Shown here: positions 13,554 to 26,800 of the stretch, in pieces
Numbering within the stretch: the first letter of the stretch is position 1
Layout of the letters: every line of letters starts with the position of its first letter
Assembly (NCBI RefSeq): GCF_954871325.1
Contig: NC_088779.1
Coordinates: 6,388,846-6,452,845 of the forward strand
Direction of reading: 5' to 3'
Length of the DNA: 64,000 nucleotides
Source: Gordionus sp. m RMFG-2023
Lineage: Eukaryota; Nematomorpha; Gordioida; Chordodea; Parachordodidae
Program-made: the position numbers and the translations under genes
Notes under the pieces: generated by a model
Seen by the model: the letters and a program-made list of their open reading frames with translations, nothing else
What the model was told of the DNA's origin: nothing
Databases searched by the model: none

Positions 13554-16500
13554 ATGATGACACATATGCCATCGGCTGATTTTTTCGCTTCAAATTACAC
13601 CTTCCGACCCGATATACCGCCGTATTTCGCGAACAACAGTTATTATTTCATGAATCCAGCAATAGGTCTCGGAAATGGTAATCAAATGGGTTACCGAGAT
13701 AATTATAACCCAGCCGTCTTCAACACCTCATTAGTCACTTCCTATGATCGTTTGAAAGACACCAAAAATGGGTATATTATATGTCCATATACATGTTTAT
13801 TATTTCCGAAAAACTTTTATAATATAGATGTAGTACCTTTTTGGAGGGATCTTGAAAAGTTTATTTTTACCAATATGTCTTGATTATATTGCGATATATT
13901 ATCATATATAATGTAGATCCACCGATGTTCTACATATGTCACCTCCATCTGATCCCAGGCTCTCCAGAGACGAATCTTTGCTGCAAAATGAGTTGAGCCA
14001 CCCAGAAACAATGAGATTTACATCTAACAACACTGATTTTAAGGGAGCAATTAATGGGCAAGACGGAGAAAACATTCAACCAAAGGGAGACTATATGGCC
14101 AACACAAGCAATGCCAATAATTTAGAGTTATGGGACAAAATGTGGCGCCATTATAATAGATGTCTCTATGCCGCCAACACTCCTTCAATGATAAACAAAG
14201 ATGTTTTGACTTCAAATATCAGTTACAATAATTACTATCAATCGTATTCGACTTATCCTTCTTCTTTCCCTCAGCAAACTCATGTGAATAATAACAATAT
14301 CAATTATCAGCATCAACCCCCTATGACTAATTTGACTAGTTCACAAAATTTACCAAATTTTCCCACATTTTACCAATCCTTAGCCCTTAGCGACAATAAT
14401 GACGTCACGTCTCGCGTTGACACGCCAATCATCCAAGCCAAAGAAGGTGGTGAAAATAACGCGGTTAGCCACAACATAGACAGGCTTATCAATACGAATA
14501 ACGTCATCTCTGAATCTCGTTGCTCGGGATTGGTAAAAAATTTTGACGATATCGATGATAGTTCACTACCCGTTAAAACCGCCCTGAGTTCTCCGCTGAT
14601 TCAAAGTCCGTTTCCTCTCCCGCATCAAAACATTTTCCTGAACAACATGAATTATTGTCAAAATTTTGTTCCTTGCCCGGCGCCGCATATTTTCGCGCCA
14701 TTTTATCACCCCAATAATGGTAGCGTAGGCGGATATTTCAATGCTTTAGACGACGACAATGGGTCTAGGTGCAGGAATAAAGGTTTTTTTTTTTAAAAAA
14801 TCAACAATTTTATTATTTTAATTTTAAAATGATATATAATATATATCTATTTTGAACGTGATCCTTATGATTCTCAAGGTGCCATCTCAGCTTACATTTT
14901 TTTTACCCTTAGAGGTATTTGAAAAATATAATACTTTAATTTTAAGCGGTAAATTCTGTCACAATCGCTAGTATATGACACATAATAATTGGGTGTTATA
15001 AAAAAGAATTTATAATAAAACGCGCGATTTTTGGCTCGGTAAAAAAAATTACTGGAGCTAGGACAGGACCCTAAAACAAATTTTCAAAATGCTTATTACA
15101 TTTTCCATATACCCCTAGAACTTTTAATTTTTCTATAAATATTTGAAAATTTGTCGAAACTATAAAAAAAAAAATCATTTAAATATGGCTTAAATTTAAA
15201 TATTTTTCTCTTTTTTTTAATGTGGAAAATTTATTGCCATTCCATGCCTATGCCATCGTTTATAAAGATGGATGATAATCTAATGATATTTAAATGAGAT
15301 AATATGAATAATAATTATTATTATAATTTATATATATAACTATAAAAATAAACTAAAACTAGAAACAATTAAGACAATTATAATCATTAAAAAATAAAAA
15401 AAATTTAATCTTTTTTATTAAATTAATTAATAAAAGTTTAAAAAATTTTTTTTTTATATAATAACTTAACTTACAAAAATAATTTTATATAAAAAGAGAG
15501 AGATTAATTTGTATTTTTTTTTCCAAAAAAGCCAAAGATGTATAAATTAACACCATATGTGGAATGTGGATTTAGAAGATTTCTTTTTCTTTCAGCTTAT
15601 TTTTCCCAATTTAAAAAAAAATAATTATATTTAAGAGAGAAAAATTAAATGTTTTATAAGATATTTATGTATGATTATTTATGTACTATATTGGAATATA
15701 GATAAATACATTTTATAATGCATAATATTTAATTTTAATAAAATATTATTTCTAGATTTATCTCAAAATTTTTTAAAATATAATTATTATAAAATATATA
15801 AAAAAAATGGTTCAAAATTTTGTTTATCAATTGAGAATGAGATTATTTGATGATATAGAAGAGAGATTATATAACTTGTTATAAAATAAACATTTTTTCT
15901 TTGTAAGCAGTAGAATTTATTTATTATGTGGGCTAGAAGTCCGCAAATGGACTCATTCTGACGGGTTGGGTCGACGGGAGAATTTGAATGATCTTATGGT
16001 GGGATGGATTTGATAATTATTGTTATAAATTATTATAAGTAAAAAATTAAAAAAATAAAGAGCCAAATCAACCAACCATATAGAGACATTGGGTAGGCGG
16101 ATTAAACAATTTTTTTTTTAATAAATAGGTTAACCGTGCCTTTAATTTAAGCTATAGGTTGTCTTTTTTTTACTATCTAGGTGTTGAGAAAACACTATAA
16201 TTCACAAAAAGCATATGTATGATTACAGGACATTATATAATTTTTAAAAAAGCTATTATCTGACATGGCAGAATTAATAGTGTCATTTTTAGCCGATTAT
16301 AAAAATAGGGAAACTGAATCATTAAACGAAAACCATAACCTCAGCTTCGGCGTTTTTTCTGGAAAGATGGCTCAATCTGGGAGACAGCGGAACAAATAAT
16401 ATCTCCATTTAATTTTAGTAATTAGAAAGACGTAGAGGAGACTTTAAAATAATTTATTATTCGAACCAACAACACCATTCCAGCTCTTGTCATTAGGCCT

Positions 16501-18412
16501 TGTTTTTAGTATAGCGATGATATCAAGCGATATGATTGTTCACTAGCTAAAACGATAGCTTTACTGTATTTATTACAATATATTTTATAAATTAAGCAGC
16601 GCGACGCTTTTCATGGTCACTATAAATGAGGCCTTAGACTTAACTCAAATTAAAATTCGGCCATGCTGCGAGTAGGACTAACGCCTTTACTCTTACCTAT
16701 CGAAGCGATTGATTTAGCATAAAAAATAATATTATTGCTTGTATATCCGAACCGCCCCACTGCTATATTTTATCGCGGTTTTTGATCTAGCCCATAATTA
16801 ATTTTACACAGGACCCGTAAAATATTTGTACAAGTTTTTTTTTGGTTCGGTCCTTAATATTCCTTTATGAAGGAGAGCGACATAAATAGGACTAATTGCG
16901 CAATTTGTCCGGCTCGCTTCTAGATTCTTTTTTTACTCAGACGAGTCGGGCTTCGAGCCGGGCCCCGCCAATCTCATAATGCATGTACTACATCTACAGT
17001 ATTGTCATTTAAAATAATTTTAGATGAAAACTATGACCCATTTAAGTTGAACCTCGCTACTAAGCCTCGCAAAGAAAGGACCGCTTTCACGAAATATCAA
17101 CTACAAGAGCTGGAACGAGAGTTCAAACATCATAATTATCTTACCAGGCTTAGGAGGTACGAGATAGCGGTCACTTTGAATTTAACCGAGCGTCAAGTTA
17201 GTTATTTTAAATTTTATTCTTTACTTCCTTACAAATTTTGATTCGATTTATTTTACTGACAGGAGAGACCGGGGAGGATGGATGGGTAAAATTTCCCATG
17301 GACTCGTATAAATCTATTCTTTTATCTTTTAAAATATCAAATATATGGTGGTTAATTTTTTTTAAAATAACATTATCAATCGTATTTTATGATTATACTC
17401 CAAACGGAAAAATATTTTTGAATTTAACAATTTTAGCAATGACTTTTGATCTAATCTTAATTTATATTAATTAAAATGTATAAATTATGGACATAGGTTA
17501 TACAGAATTTTTCTAAGGGGGGGGGCGGTGGCGATGTTATATTAAGTGAAGTTTTCCACCATAAATTTTATTTTGTACCTTTAGTCCACTTATTGTAAGC
17601 CTAGCATGTGTTGTTAAAAAGGCTAACTAAATATTTTATTCAAAAAAAAGATTACGTAAGGCTGAAGATTGATCTCATAAATGGCACAAAGATTTGGGCA
17701 TCTATTAGCAAAATCTCGAGGCTTAGACAAAATTTCTGGCTAATATTGAGTTAGCCGTTTTTAATCGGCACGAATCGAGCCGTTTAACAATACCTGACTA
17801 TATTAAATTATAATAGAAATAATATTGGGCTTTCACTTTTTATAAAAATGCTTTTTTTTCTGATAATTTTAAATTATAGTTGTTATTTTAATAATCTATT
17901 AGCCTTTTCTAATTTTTTTTCTTTCAAATTATTCTTTAAAGTGATTATTTGAGGAGAGTGGTGAAGAGGGATGCATAGGTGGAAAACATTTATCAGCTTA
18001 AAATGATATTTACGTAGGCAAATTTGCGATGTTACTGGTGTTCTATAGGTGCTGAAATACATTTCCAATCTAATCCAAATTTTCAAATTTAAATATCGCT
18101 CTCAGTAGATGGTTTAAAATTGAGGGATTGCGAATCTCTATAAATTGATATCCCAACACATTTTATTATATTGACGAAAATATAATTTATTTATTTAAAA
18201 TAAAAATAATAAAATTAACCTAGGTTAAAGTATGGTTCCAAAATCGGAGAATGAAATGGAAAAGAAGCAGAAGTTTAGCTGTTAATTCTTCCGACTCCGA
18301 TAATTCCAGTTCCGATACATTGCAACAATACAATTGTTGCGACTTAAATTATTCTCAAACGCAGCAACTAAATAAAGCATCGTCTTTAAATCCTAAAAAT
18401 TCCTTATTATAA
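13554..18412 (+). CDS. Mox: Mox/Meox homeobox transcription factor
   Basis: Four exons: 13554-13771, 13917-14782, 17024-17196, 18224-18412; 481 codons plus TAA. All junctions are GT-AG and in frame. Residues 376-435 form an ANTP-class homeodomain with Mox-diagnostic words [43 protein letters not shown]. The homeobox is split between residues 44 and 45 (phase 0). Family knowledge: Mox proteins bind TAAT-type sites in the nucleus and pattern mesoderm and muscle. The 375 residues before the homeodomain are Asn/Ser/Pro/Tyr-rich, and I saw no other conserved domain; vertebrate MEOX1 and MEOX2 are about 254 and 304 residues. The short tail is Ser/Asp-rich ([11 protein letters not shown]), recalling the acidic-serine tail of vertebrate MEOX. 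Start: first of two Met codons, with an in-frame TAA nine bases upstream. No other Hox-class gene lies in the window. Very sure of the homeodomain; less sure of the exact exon 2 donor, since a GT at 14,769 is an alternative. Confidence 0.95.
14783..17023 (+). other. Mox: Mox intron 2 (2.2 kb)
   Basis: AT-rich with no exon detected. The region 16,740-16,980 is unusually GC-containing, with repeated words such as GGTTCGGTCC, CCGGCTCG and CGAGCCGGGCC that resemble the GC-patterned cores of the hAT-like elements elsewhere. No clean ends were found. Confidence 0.6.
17492..17598. repeat. G-run dispersed repeat, copy 2
   Basis: Same motif order as 3,466-3,572: CATAGG, AATTTTTCTA, a G run, GTGAAGTTTTCCACCATAAA, then GTCCACTTATTG. 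It ends about ten bases before a family A MITE, inside Mox intron 3. Confidence 0.5.
17608..17793. mobile_element. Family A palindromic MITE, copy 2
   Basis: Starts GTGTTGTTAAAAAGG and ends GAGCCGTTTAACAATAC. Internal words AAATCTCGAGGC, CTGGCTAATATTGAG and TTAGCCGTTTTT match other copies. The outer hairpin is missing from the left arm only. Lies in Mox intron 3. Confidence 0.75.
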
Positions 18413-20889
18413 TCATTACTCTTATAGACTTGATATCAATGTACCTTTTAATTTTTATCCTTAAAATAAAATTTATAAGTAAACATAATTTATAGTATAA
18501 TATAAATATTAATTTTGAAATATTATTTATAATGTGAGTCTAATCTAATAAAAATATTATTTCAATTTAAAGTTTCATTAAAGCTATGTTTTTTAGATCA
18601 AAATTGTTTGGCTATGCTTATAGGAGATAAATATTATGTATAAATTCTTTTTTAAACTAAAAAATAGTAATTTTATGGCAGAGCATAGGTTAAATGTTTG
18701 AAGTTTGAACATATTATTTAATGGTTAAATTTCCTTAATGCTTTAATTAATCGTGTTAAATAAATGCCCCCCCCCCTCTCCCATACGCTTAGATTCAAAT
18801 TTAGCTCCAATCGAATGCTGGATTAGGACGATGAAATTTACATTAAAAACAAATATTAAATTTAAATTCATAATGCACAGAACCTACATGACAGGGGGGT
18901 GGGGGATAAGAACAGGTATCTAATTTTTTAAGAAGGTATGGGATAGGGGTAAATATCTATGGTGGGCAGGCTGTAGCTATAAAAAATTATTTAATACCTT
19001 TATTGTAGACTTTTTTAATCTACAACGTAGATATATTGTTAAATATAGACAAAATCTATTATTGCATACAAAATACAATCATAGTCATTGAGTAATTACA
19101 CAAAAAACCTAATTCTGGATAATTTTCTGTTATATTTTTAAAGGGTAGACATTCTATTACACATAAATTTATGCCAAACAATACCCTATAATAAAAATAT
19201 TCATCGTAAAAGAATAGAAGGCTTTCTTCTAAATAATAATTCATTGACATTCACAATTTTCATAGTTTGTAGTAGAGTGTCAACTTCCCCCCCCCCACCC
19301 TACCTTCGGAAATTTATCTGTTCTCGTAAATATCTAATAAAAAATTTTCCCTGCACTCCCCCCATTGGCTCTTACACTTTCTGAACGATAGAAGCAGTAT
19401 CCCCCTTAGTAAACCCCTCCTCTTTTCAAAAAATCAATTTATTTTTTTTGACTCCTTTTATGTTGTTGAAAACAAGAGAGACACGTATGATTCTTCTCAC
19501 TCCCATCAAACTGGGTAAAAAGAGATATATGGGGGTTAATTTAAAATAACAAGAATCATCGGCCTATTTTTGGGCAGGCTGCAGTTACCTAGATTCATGC
19601 TAACGCTTGTGGGCATTAAAAGAATATTTAAAAGAGCTCATACCTGCTATAAGTAAAATTATGGTTGATATGGGTCTTGAAAGTTAAATTTAGTTTTTAT
19701 TTAATAAGATTTATAAGTTTACAAATAAGTTCATGTGAGTGATTAGTGCTGAGATTTGTTTTGTAAATATTCTATAGATTTACTACATCTCTCTCCATTG
19801 AATCGATTTATCCTAAATGAATAAAATTGAGTATATATCATTTAATTTTTATGTTCTTTCACAATAAATTCATAGAAACAATTCTTTCACTTAACAATTG
19901 ATCAAATTCAATATCCATTTGCATCGGAAAACAACCTCCTGATTTCATTTTCAATTTTTAAGAATTTTATAAAATGGTTAAATTACGAAGTCCATTGTGG
20001 TACTACAAATCCTTGTTTTAATTTTTGGCAGTACATGTGGTAGTAGGAATAGTTTAATAAAATAGATAAATTAGGGAAAGCAGAAAATTGGAAAGTAAAC
20101 GATAAGGAAAAATAAACCAATAGTTTTTACAGTCTGAAGCATTTGTCTCATATCAGAAGATGAATGTATTTAACAAGTCTTTAAATTATTTAGCCTTCTT
20201 ATCATGTGTAATAATTACAACCCTCCTCCCCCCTTCCTCACTTTTTTAGTCATCGACTTAATATTTCAGAATTTTGACATTCTAAAACTTGATTTAAAAT
20301 TAATTGGTAAAATTTACAGTTAGCCTCAATATCATCATAAAAATGTCTTTACCATCGTTCCCTAAAAAATAGCTTTATTACCATATCAAATGCAATATAT
20401 AACACACAGGTTTAAAAGCTAAAATATATTATTATATTTAATAATGAAAGTATATGTATTCCTTTTTGGATTGTATTGTGTGAAGCCTATAATTACCAAA
20501 ATCAAAAGGTAGATTTCTTCCCTTCACTCAATTAAATGTATTTGAAAAACATTCAAAAAATTAGTGTCATTTCGTAATAAAAATAAAAATATTTTAAATT
20601 AAACTTTTCAAATTAATCATGCTATCTTTTGACAATTGAATTTGCTTTATTGCAAACCTTATAACTTTCGATATGGTTTGCAATGTGTATAAGCCAAGCT
20701 TGTTTAAACAATATTTTATTCAAAACACATAGTGATAAAAAATCAACCCTTTTTATTCTGAAACCTCTAGATATTATAGAAATGGCAAGGCATAGCCACG
20801 TAATTATAAATATATCCGGTCACCGTTTAGCATATATCAATATTAGATAAATTTATTTTAAAATTATTTGTGTGCATTCATTAAACCAT
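18413..20889. other. Intergenic region, Mox to ZRSR2
   Basis: About 2.5 kb without a supported gene. It holds several C and G runs (about 18,767-18,777; 18,895-18,906; 19,287-19,296). The block at 19,288-19,355 carries, on the minus strand, the same ATAAATTT-CGAAGG word plus homopolymer that occurs at 12,106-12,150. Otherwise plain AT-rich DNA. Confidence 0.6.
18465..18470 (+). terminator. Mox: Candidate poly(A) signal of Mox
   Basis: AATAAA 53 bases after the Mox stop codon. Such hexamers are frequent by chance in DNA this AT-rich, so support is positional only. Confidence 0.35.
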
Positions 20890-23800
20890 ATGATCGAAGA
20901 AAAGCTGAAATACAATTTTGGGAAAAAATTAAGGTAAAGGATAAAAGTTTTTAAATGACAATAGTTCAACCATATTAAGCGCAATATCCTTTTATACATT
21001 TTTGTTAACAATATATTTAATATTAAATATGATATTCCTTAACTATATATATAATGTTTGTTAAAAGATTGTTGGAGGTAATATATTTTCCATTATATAT
21101 AATATATATATATAAATAATTTTTTTTTATTTAGTCATAAAAAATATAAGGCATTTATTAAAAAGCTTAAACGGCAAAAAAAGAGGAAAGATAGAGCTAT
21201 AAACCTCAAAAATGGCAAAATCAAAGGTTTTTTTAGAGTAGTATTTATAAATTAAATTATTGATATTAGAAGAAGAAATTTTCGCCCAAACACCTGGGTA
21301 TTACAAATGGAAAGCTGACCAAGAGAAATTGCGATATTTAAAAGAAGAAAATGAGAAAAATCAAATGTATTATATTAATATACTATTCTAAATAATTTTT
21401 ACTAAATTGTAAAATATATCCTATCTGTCATTTTAAAATTTTCCTAGTAATGATAAAAGCAATTTTATTTACTATTGATTATAATATTATTCAACAAATA
21501 AAAAACAAGTAATTATAGATTAAATTTTTATTTGGTAGAATGGTTCTACATAAAAATACCCCCCCCCCCCCCCTTCCCCCCCCCTTGTAACCCCAATCTT
21601 TCCCTAATAAATATAAGTAATAGTAATTTTATATACTTATTTATTCTTTTCTTATAATTAATGTTGTTAAATGCTCCATTTGGGCCAATTTTTAAGAATA
21701 ATAAACTCAATGTGTCAGATTACTTAAATTTCAATAGCCATCTACAATCAAAATCTTCAGGCTTGCATAATATATTTCTCGATATAATATTGAGTTAGCC
21801 ATTTAAAAATCAGTTCAAATAGAGTGATTAAACAATATTAACTATTATTAAAATAGTAATCTAAGCTTTATACTTTATTTCAAAATATACCTAGATCTTA
21901 AATCTAAAAAAAATTTATTTCTATATTTAGGAAAATAAAAATTTTAATACTTATTTCAAATAACTTAAAATAATGTTTTTATTTATGATATCTGAAAAAA
22001 GCTCTGAGAATAATAGGTTATGGCTTCTTAGGGAAAAACAAGCCATAGATGCTTTCAATATAAAGAAATATCAACAAGTATATTATTTAAAAAGATTTTA
22101 TTTTGTTTTATGATTTTATTTAAAAAAAATATATATAGAAAATATAAAAAATTAAGAAGCACAGTTGGGAGTTTGTATTGTTAAATTACTCATATAAATC
22201 CAAATATCCCAACTCCTTTTAAAAGATGATAATCTACCTTAAGATTTATTCACATTTTATTAGAGCTCATGAACCACCCCATGAAAATTTTTTAATGGTT
22301 TTTCAACTTAGCTCATAATTATTTTTGCCCATTCTAGCATCTAAGATAATTTATAGTGCAAGTTGTCCAACCCATGCCTTAATTATTTTTGATGGATGGG
22401 AAAAGATAGATTAGTTTTTCCTAAGTTTTAAAAATAAATGTAATTAAATGGTCTAAACCATGAAAGTATTTTGCTCAAGTTGCCCAGCCCAACCCTAAAA
22501 TCTTTTTACTGTACAGGGCAGCAAACTTGAGTTATGTTGGGCAAGATGTTTACAACTCATTTTTTTGACTATGGATTTATTCATAGTTTCTACCCCTTAT
22601 TTCTTTGATTGTATTGTAAGGGTGGCTCACTGATGTATTTTGAGTAGAGTTGCTTGACCTACCACATAATGGATCATGAGTTTAGATTGAGAGAAAAAGC
22701 AATAGTAATATGGATATGTTTGTTCTTTATTACTGTGATTAAAGAAACTCATGGTATACACCTTTCTAAAAATATGCATTGTATACTTTTGATAGAATTG
22801 CTTATAGATATATTGATATTCAAAATTAGTTGGATAGCTCAACCCTATTAATTAACAACACTAATTGGGAAATTAAAGCCCCCCTTCCAGCAAAATATTA
22901 GCACACCAAAAAATTCCCCACTTAATTCTTGCATAAAAAAATAGAACATATTAAATTTTAAATTAATTTTTGGTGTATTGAATTAATAAATTTTTTTTAA
23001 ACATCAATATGATATTTAAAAATATTTTTTTTTTACATTATCTTATGTAATTCTTGTTTGAAATGGAATGAACTTCACACTATAATATTTTTTTTATAAA
23101 TTTAAAACGGTTTATGAAGTTTTATAGATTAAAAATTGACTTACAATTTTTGCATTTTCTTTTTAAAATATTGTAAATTAAGTTATCTTTATATACAAAA
23201 AAATATTTTTTTTAGCACTTTTTTAAACTTTCATGGATATGTAATTCATCATTATAACATATTGTTTATATATTTAAAAAAATATATATTTAGTCACCAA
23301 TCCATATTCTTAAAGTAGACCGATCTATTAAAAAAGCAGCAATCAACATCGAAAAGGCTCCCCCCAGAAAAGTAACAAATATGCAAATTACTATAAATAA
23401 TTTTTTAAAAAAAATTTCCGCCTCATATTAATTTCATACAATCATCAAAATAAGTGCCAATATTTTTTTTTAAAACTGGTTACATTTACAAGCATCACTT
23501 ATTACTAATTTTTTTTTAGTCCAGCCCATTAGTCCTGTTAAATGGCTCGTTTTGAGCCGATTTTTAAAAACGGCTAACTCAATACTTCATCCAGAAAAAT
23601 ATTACACAAGCCTGAGGATTTTGCTCATAGAAGGAAAATAGGTATACATATATTATCGAGATCTTGAGGCTTGGGCAATATTATTTAGGCTAAAATATTG
23701 AGTTAGCCGTTTTTAAAAATCGGCTCAAAACGACCCGTTTAACAACACTACAGCCCATCCGGGTTTTCTTTTCTTTTTTTTTTAGAAGCAATCCCAAATT

Positions 23801-26800
23801 GTTTAAAATTTCTTTATTTTTTTTTTAAAAAATAATTTTGTTTTTGTAAATTCCTTCAAAAGAGGAAATTGAAAATTTGAGTAGGGAATGAATGAATTTC
23901 AAATGATCCATTATTATCAAACCTACTTATTTTAAAAAGTTATCGGTCGAGCTTGATTTTTTAAAACACGATATAGTTTTGCTAACTTCACTTTTCCGGA
24001 TATACCAACCGAGTTCCGGGCCGGGTCTCTATGCCTTTAGGATACAAATATCGTTTTGTTACATTTGTAAAATTTTAATCTATTTTGTTGAAATTGCATT
24101 ACAATTTGCATACAAGACAAAATAAGAGGGATTTTTTTAAAAAAAAAATATCCTATATTTTAACTATTGCAATAACATTAATTTATTGGAGTATTCTTAT
24201 AACGTTTAAATTTTTGGGGAGAAAAATGATCACGTAACAGGGGACCTGTTTGGGGATGGGCATCAAAATGGGTTGAAATTAAAGAAAAATATTATATTTC
24301 GCTTAAATATATATAGTAGGCCACAAAAACGAATACAAATTGAACAATGATTTGATTCGTATAATTACGAATTGAAAATTATTGTATTCGTTTTTGAATA
24401 GGCTTAATATATTTAATATATATTTGTTTTTTGAATTTACTTGTATTGAATTTTAAGAAATATATATATTTTTTTAGAAATTTAAAATATTTGCATTTGA
24501 TTTTTTTTTAGTGGAAGTTTGGAATATAATTTCTATTATGCAATTGCGAACAACATATATTTTTTTCCATGATTTCTATTTAAGAAATTATATCGTGTAA
24601 AGGTCGATATTTATGTTGACTATATTGATTATATCACTAATCAAATTGATTTACAGTTTAGTAAGCATAAAATAGTTTCTTAAACTCTTATTTATTTATT
24701 ATTTATATAAAGTACTATTTTAAATAAAGTAAATTTGTTACTAAACAAAAATTGGGAAAAAATTTAATAAATTTTAACAAATTCTTATTGAGAGTAGAAT
24801 ATACTAGATAGCAAGGTTAGTGTTTATAATGGCACAACATCATACCTTTTGTTCCTAAGAATAATTGAATGCCGACTTCATTTAATCAATCAGGTGGTTA
24901 GTTTTTTAATGTTAAGGCTAAAAATTATCGCTGTAAGTACAATTTTTCGATTTGAAATATAGTTATAGTCAGCATAGAAACATAGCGTCGCCCAACGAAT
25001 TGATAGAGATACCATCCTAAATACCGTCAAAGAAAATGCTTTTTTTTATAAAAAATGTTTTTATCATTCGGTTTTATAAACATTATCTCTTCACATAATT
25101 TGTTTCTAGAATTATGCACGGTCCGAACTGGCTAGTGGAGTTTTTTTGGAAAGGTTTTTCCGGATCGTAATTTTCTTAGCCCGACCTAACCCATATAATT
25201 ATTTAAGTTGCCCGGCCCCATAATCTGTTTGGGATTCGGGCCATGCCTCTCATTTTATTTTGTGCTAAATATGCGATAACTCCTGCAATAATATGCATTA
25301 TACTTTGCAATAATTGTTAACTTGTGTGTGTATATATATAAGTGTTATCATTAACGTAAATCGCGTCTTATATTTGATGCTATTTTTATATATTTTTAGA
25401 GAAGTTTAGATGATGAAGGGATAACTCATTTTTAACCCTGCATTCACGTTTAGCGCGAATTCGCAGCTAAGTATACAAAAATAACAGCATATTTTGTATA
25501 CTTCACAATTTTTTACACTTCGCCACGAATTCGCAATAATTATGAATGCAGGGTAATAGAGAGGTGACATCGTTACGCAACGGGTTAAATGATGCTATAA
25601 CTTTAATGTTAATAATGATCCAGTCCTTGCCGCAAACTCTTTATTTCGCACCCTTGTGATGATAAGTAAGGTAGGCGCGACATAGTTATAATTAACGAAT
25701 GAGACTCTCTTCTCTTATATTTCTAACGATTTATAAGTGATTTACCGATACCTAAAAATGGCCGAACATGAATTTCGTTTTAAAAAAAAAATAAGGCTAA
25801 TATTTATGTTTTCTTCTATATACAATCTGCCATTTTTTTAGCATTTACAAAATCGACCAACACATAACCCACTTGCCCCTCTCAATTACAATGTGGTGAC
25901 CATATCGAATGAATCAGAGCTCTCACATGTTGAACATTCCGAGCTTTCGCATATTGAGAATCTTGAAAAGGCGCCAGCCGAAATTCCTGCGTGTCATTAT
26001 TTCCAAAAAGTCGGGGCTTGTAAATATGGTGCCAGGTATTTTTTTCCCCATTTATCCATACTTGCTATGTAAATAATATATATTATTATTTTTTTGATTA
26101 GTGGAAGATTAAAAGTGTAGAATATACGAATAAAGTTAAGATTGCATTGCTACGAAAAACATTATTTAGATTATATACATAAACCTAGGTTTTAGCTGAA
26201 AACCTATCAATTTAGCGTCGGGGTTATTTTCTCTTTTTGTTTTTGTTGAAAAGATAGCTCAACTTTAAAAAAGCAGAAATTAATTAACTCGCGCATAAAT
26301 TGCCTACCGTATTTTTTTCCGGTACACGCCTGTCAAATCAGCAGTACTTTATTTTAGTACCGCCACGCAACTACAACCCTCAAATAATAAAGAAAGAATT
26401 TATTTATTTATCTTATGATTTATTTGAAGATGCAATAAAAGACATGATTACCCGGAAACTAGTAACACTTTACTCTTTCCTTCCATGTATACCGAACCTA
26501 CTGACTTGGATTCTATTCAATTCGATGGACAAAAACCTACCCCTCATTATAAGGTTTGTTTGGTTGATTGGATTTTAATAATCTTTTATTTTAAATATAA
26601 ATTATACGCAATATATAATATAAGGGCCGCTATCTTATAAAGCCAGTTCATCCCTTCATTATTACACTATATTATATAATATCGCGTCATGTTAGATTAG
26701 TGTCGTTTAAACGGCTCGATTTAGCCAATTTTAAATTAAAATTTTTGCCAAAAATAATATCATGTAGGCCTCGAGGTTAGATTATCACAAATCTTTCTAC

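Larger units (their letters stand above)
22078..25841 (+). other. ZRSR2: ZRSR2 intron 4 (3.8 kb)
   Basis: No exon was needed here: the upstream exon ends in phase 0 and the next begins in phase 0 with a plausible junction (YQQ then HLQNRPTHNP). It contains one intact family A element and one CCCTGCATTCA palindrome. Short open frames at 22,627-22,851 on both strands overlap each other and show no homology. Confidence 0.7.

Noticed and set aside
13554-18412. Part of a Hox or extended-Hox cluster
   Set aside because: Only one ANTP-class gene is present; the other homeobox gene is a TALE gene and the remaining neighbours are housekeeping genes.
26300-26578. 92-codon frame in the ZRSR2 region
   Set aside because: The true exon (26,463-26,553) is read in another frame, which matches ZRSR2 (NTLLFPSMYTEPTDLDS) and joins its neighbours in phase.
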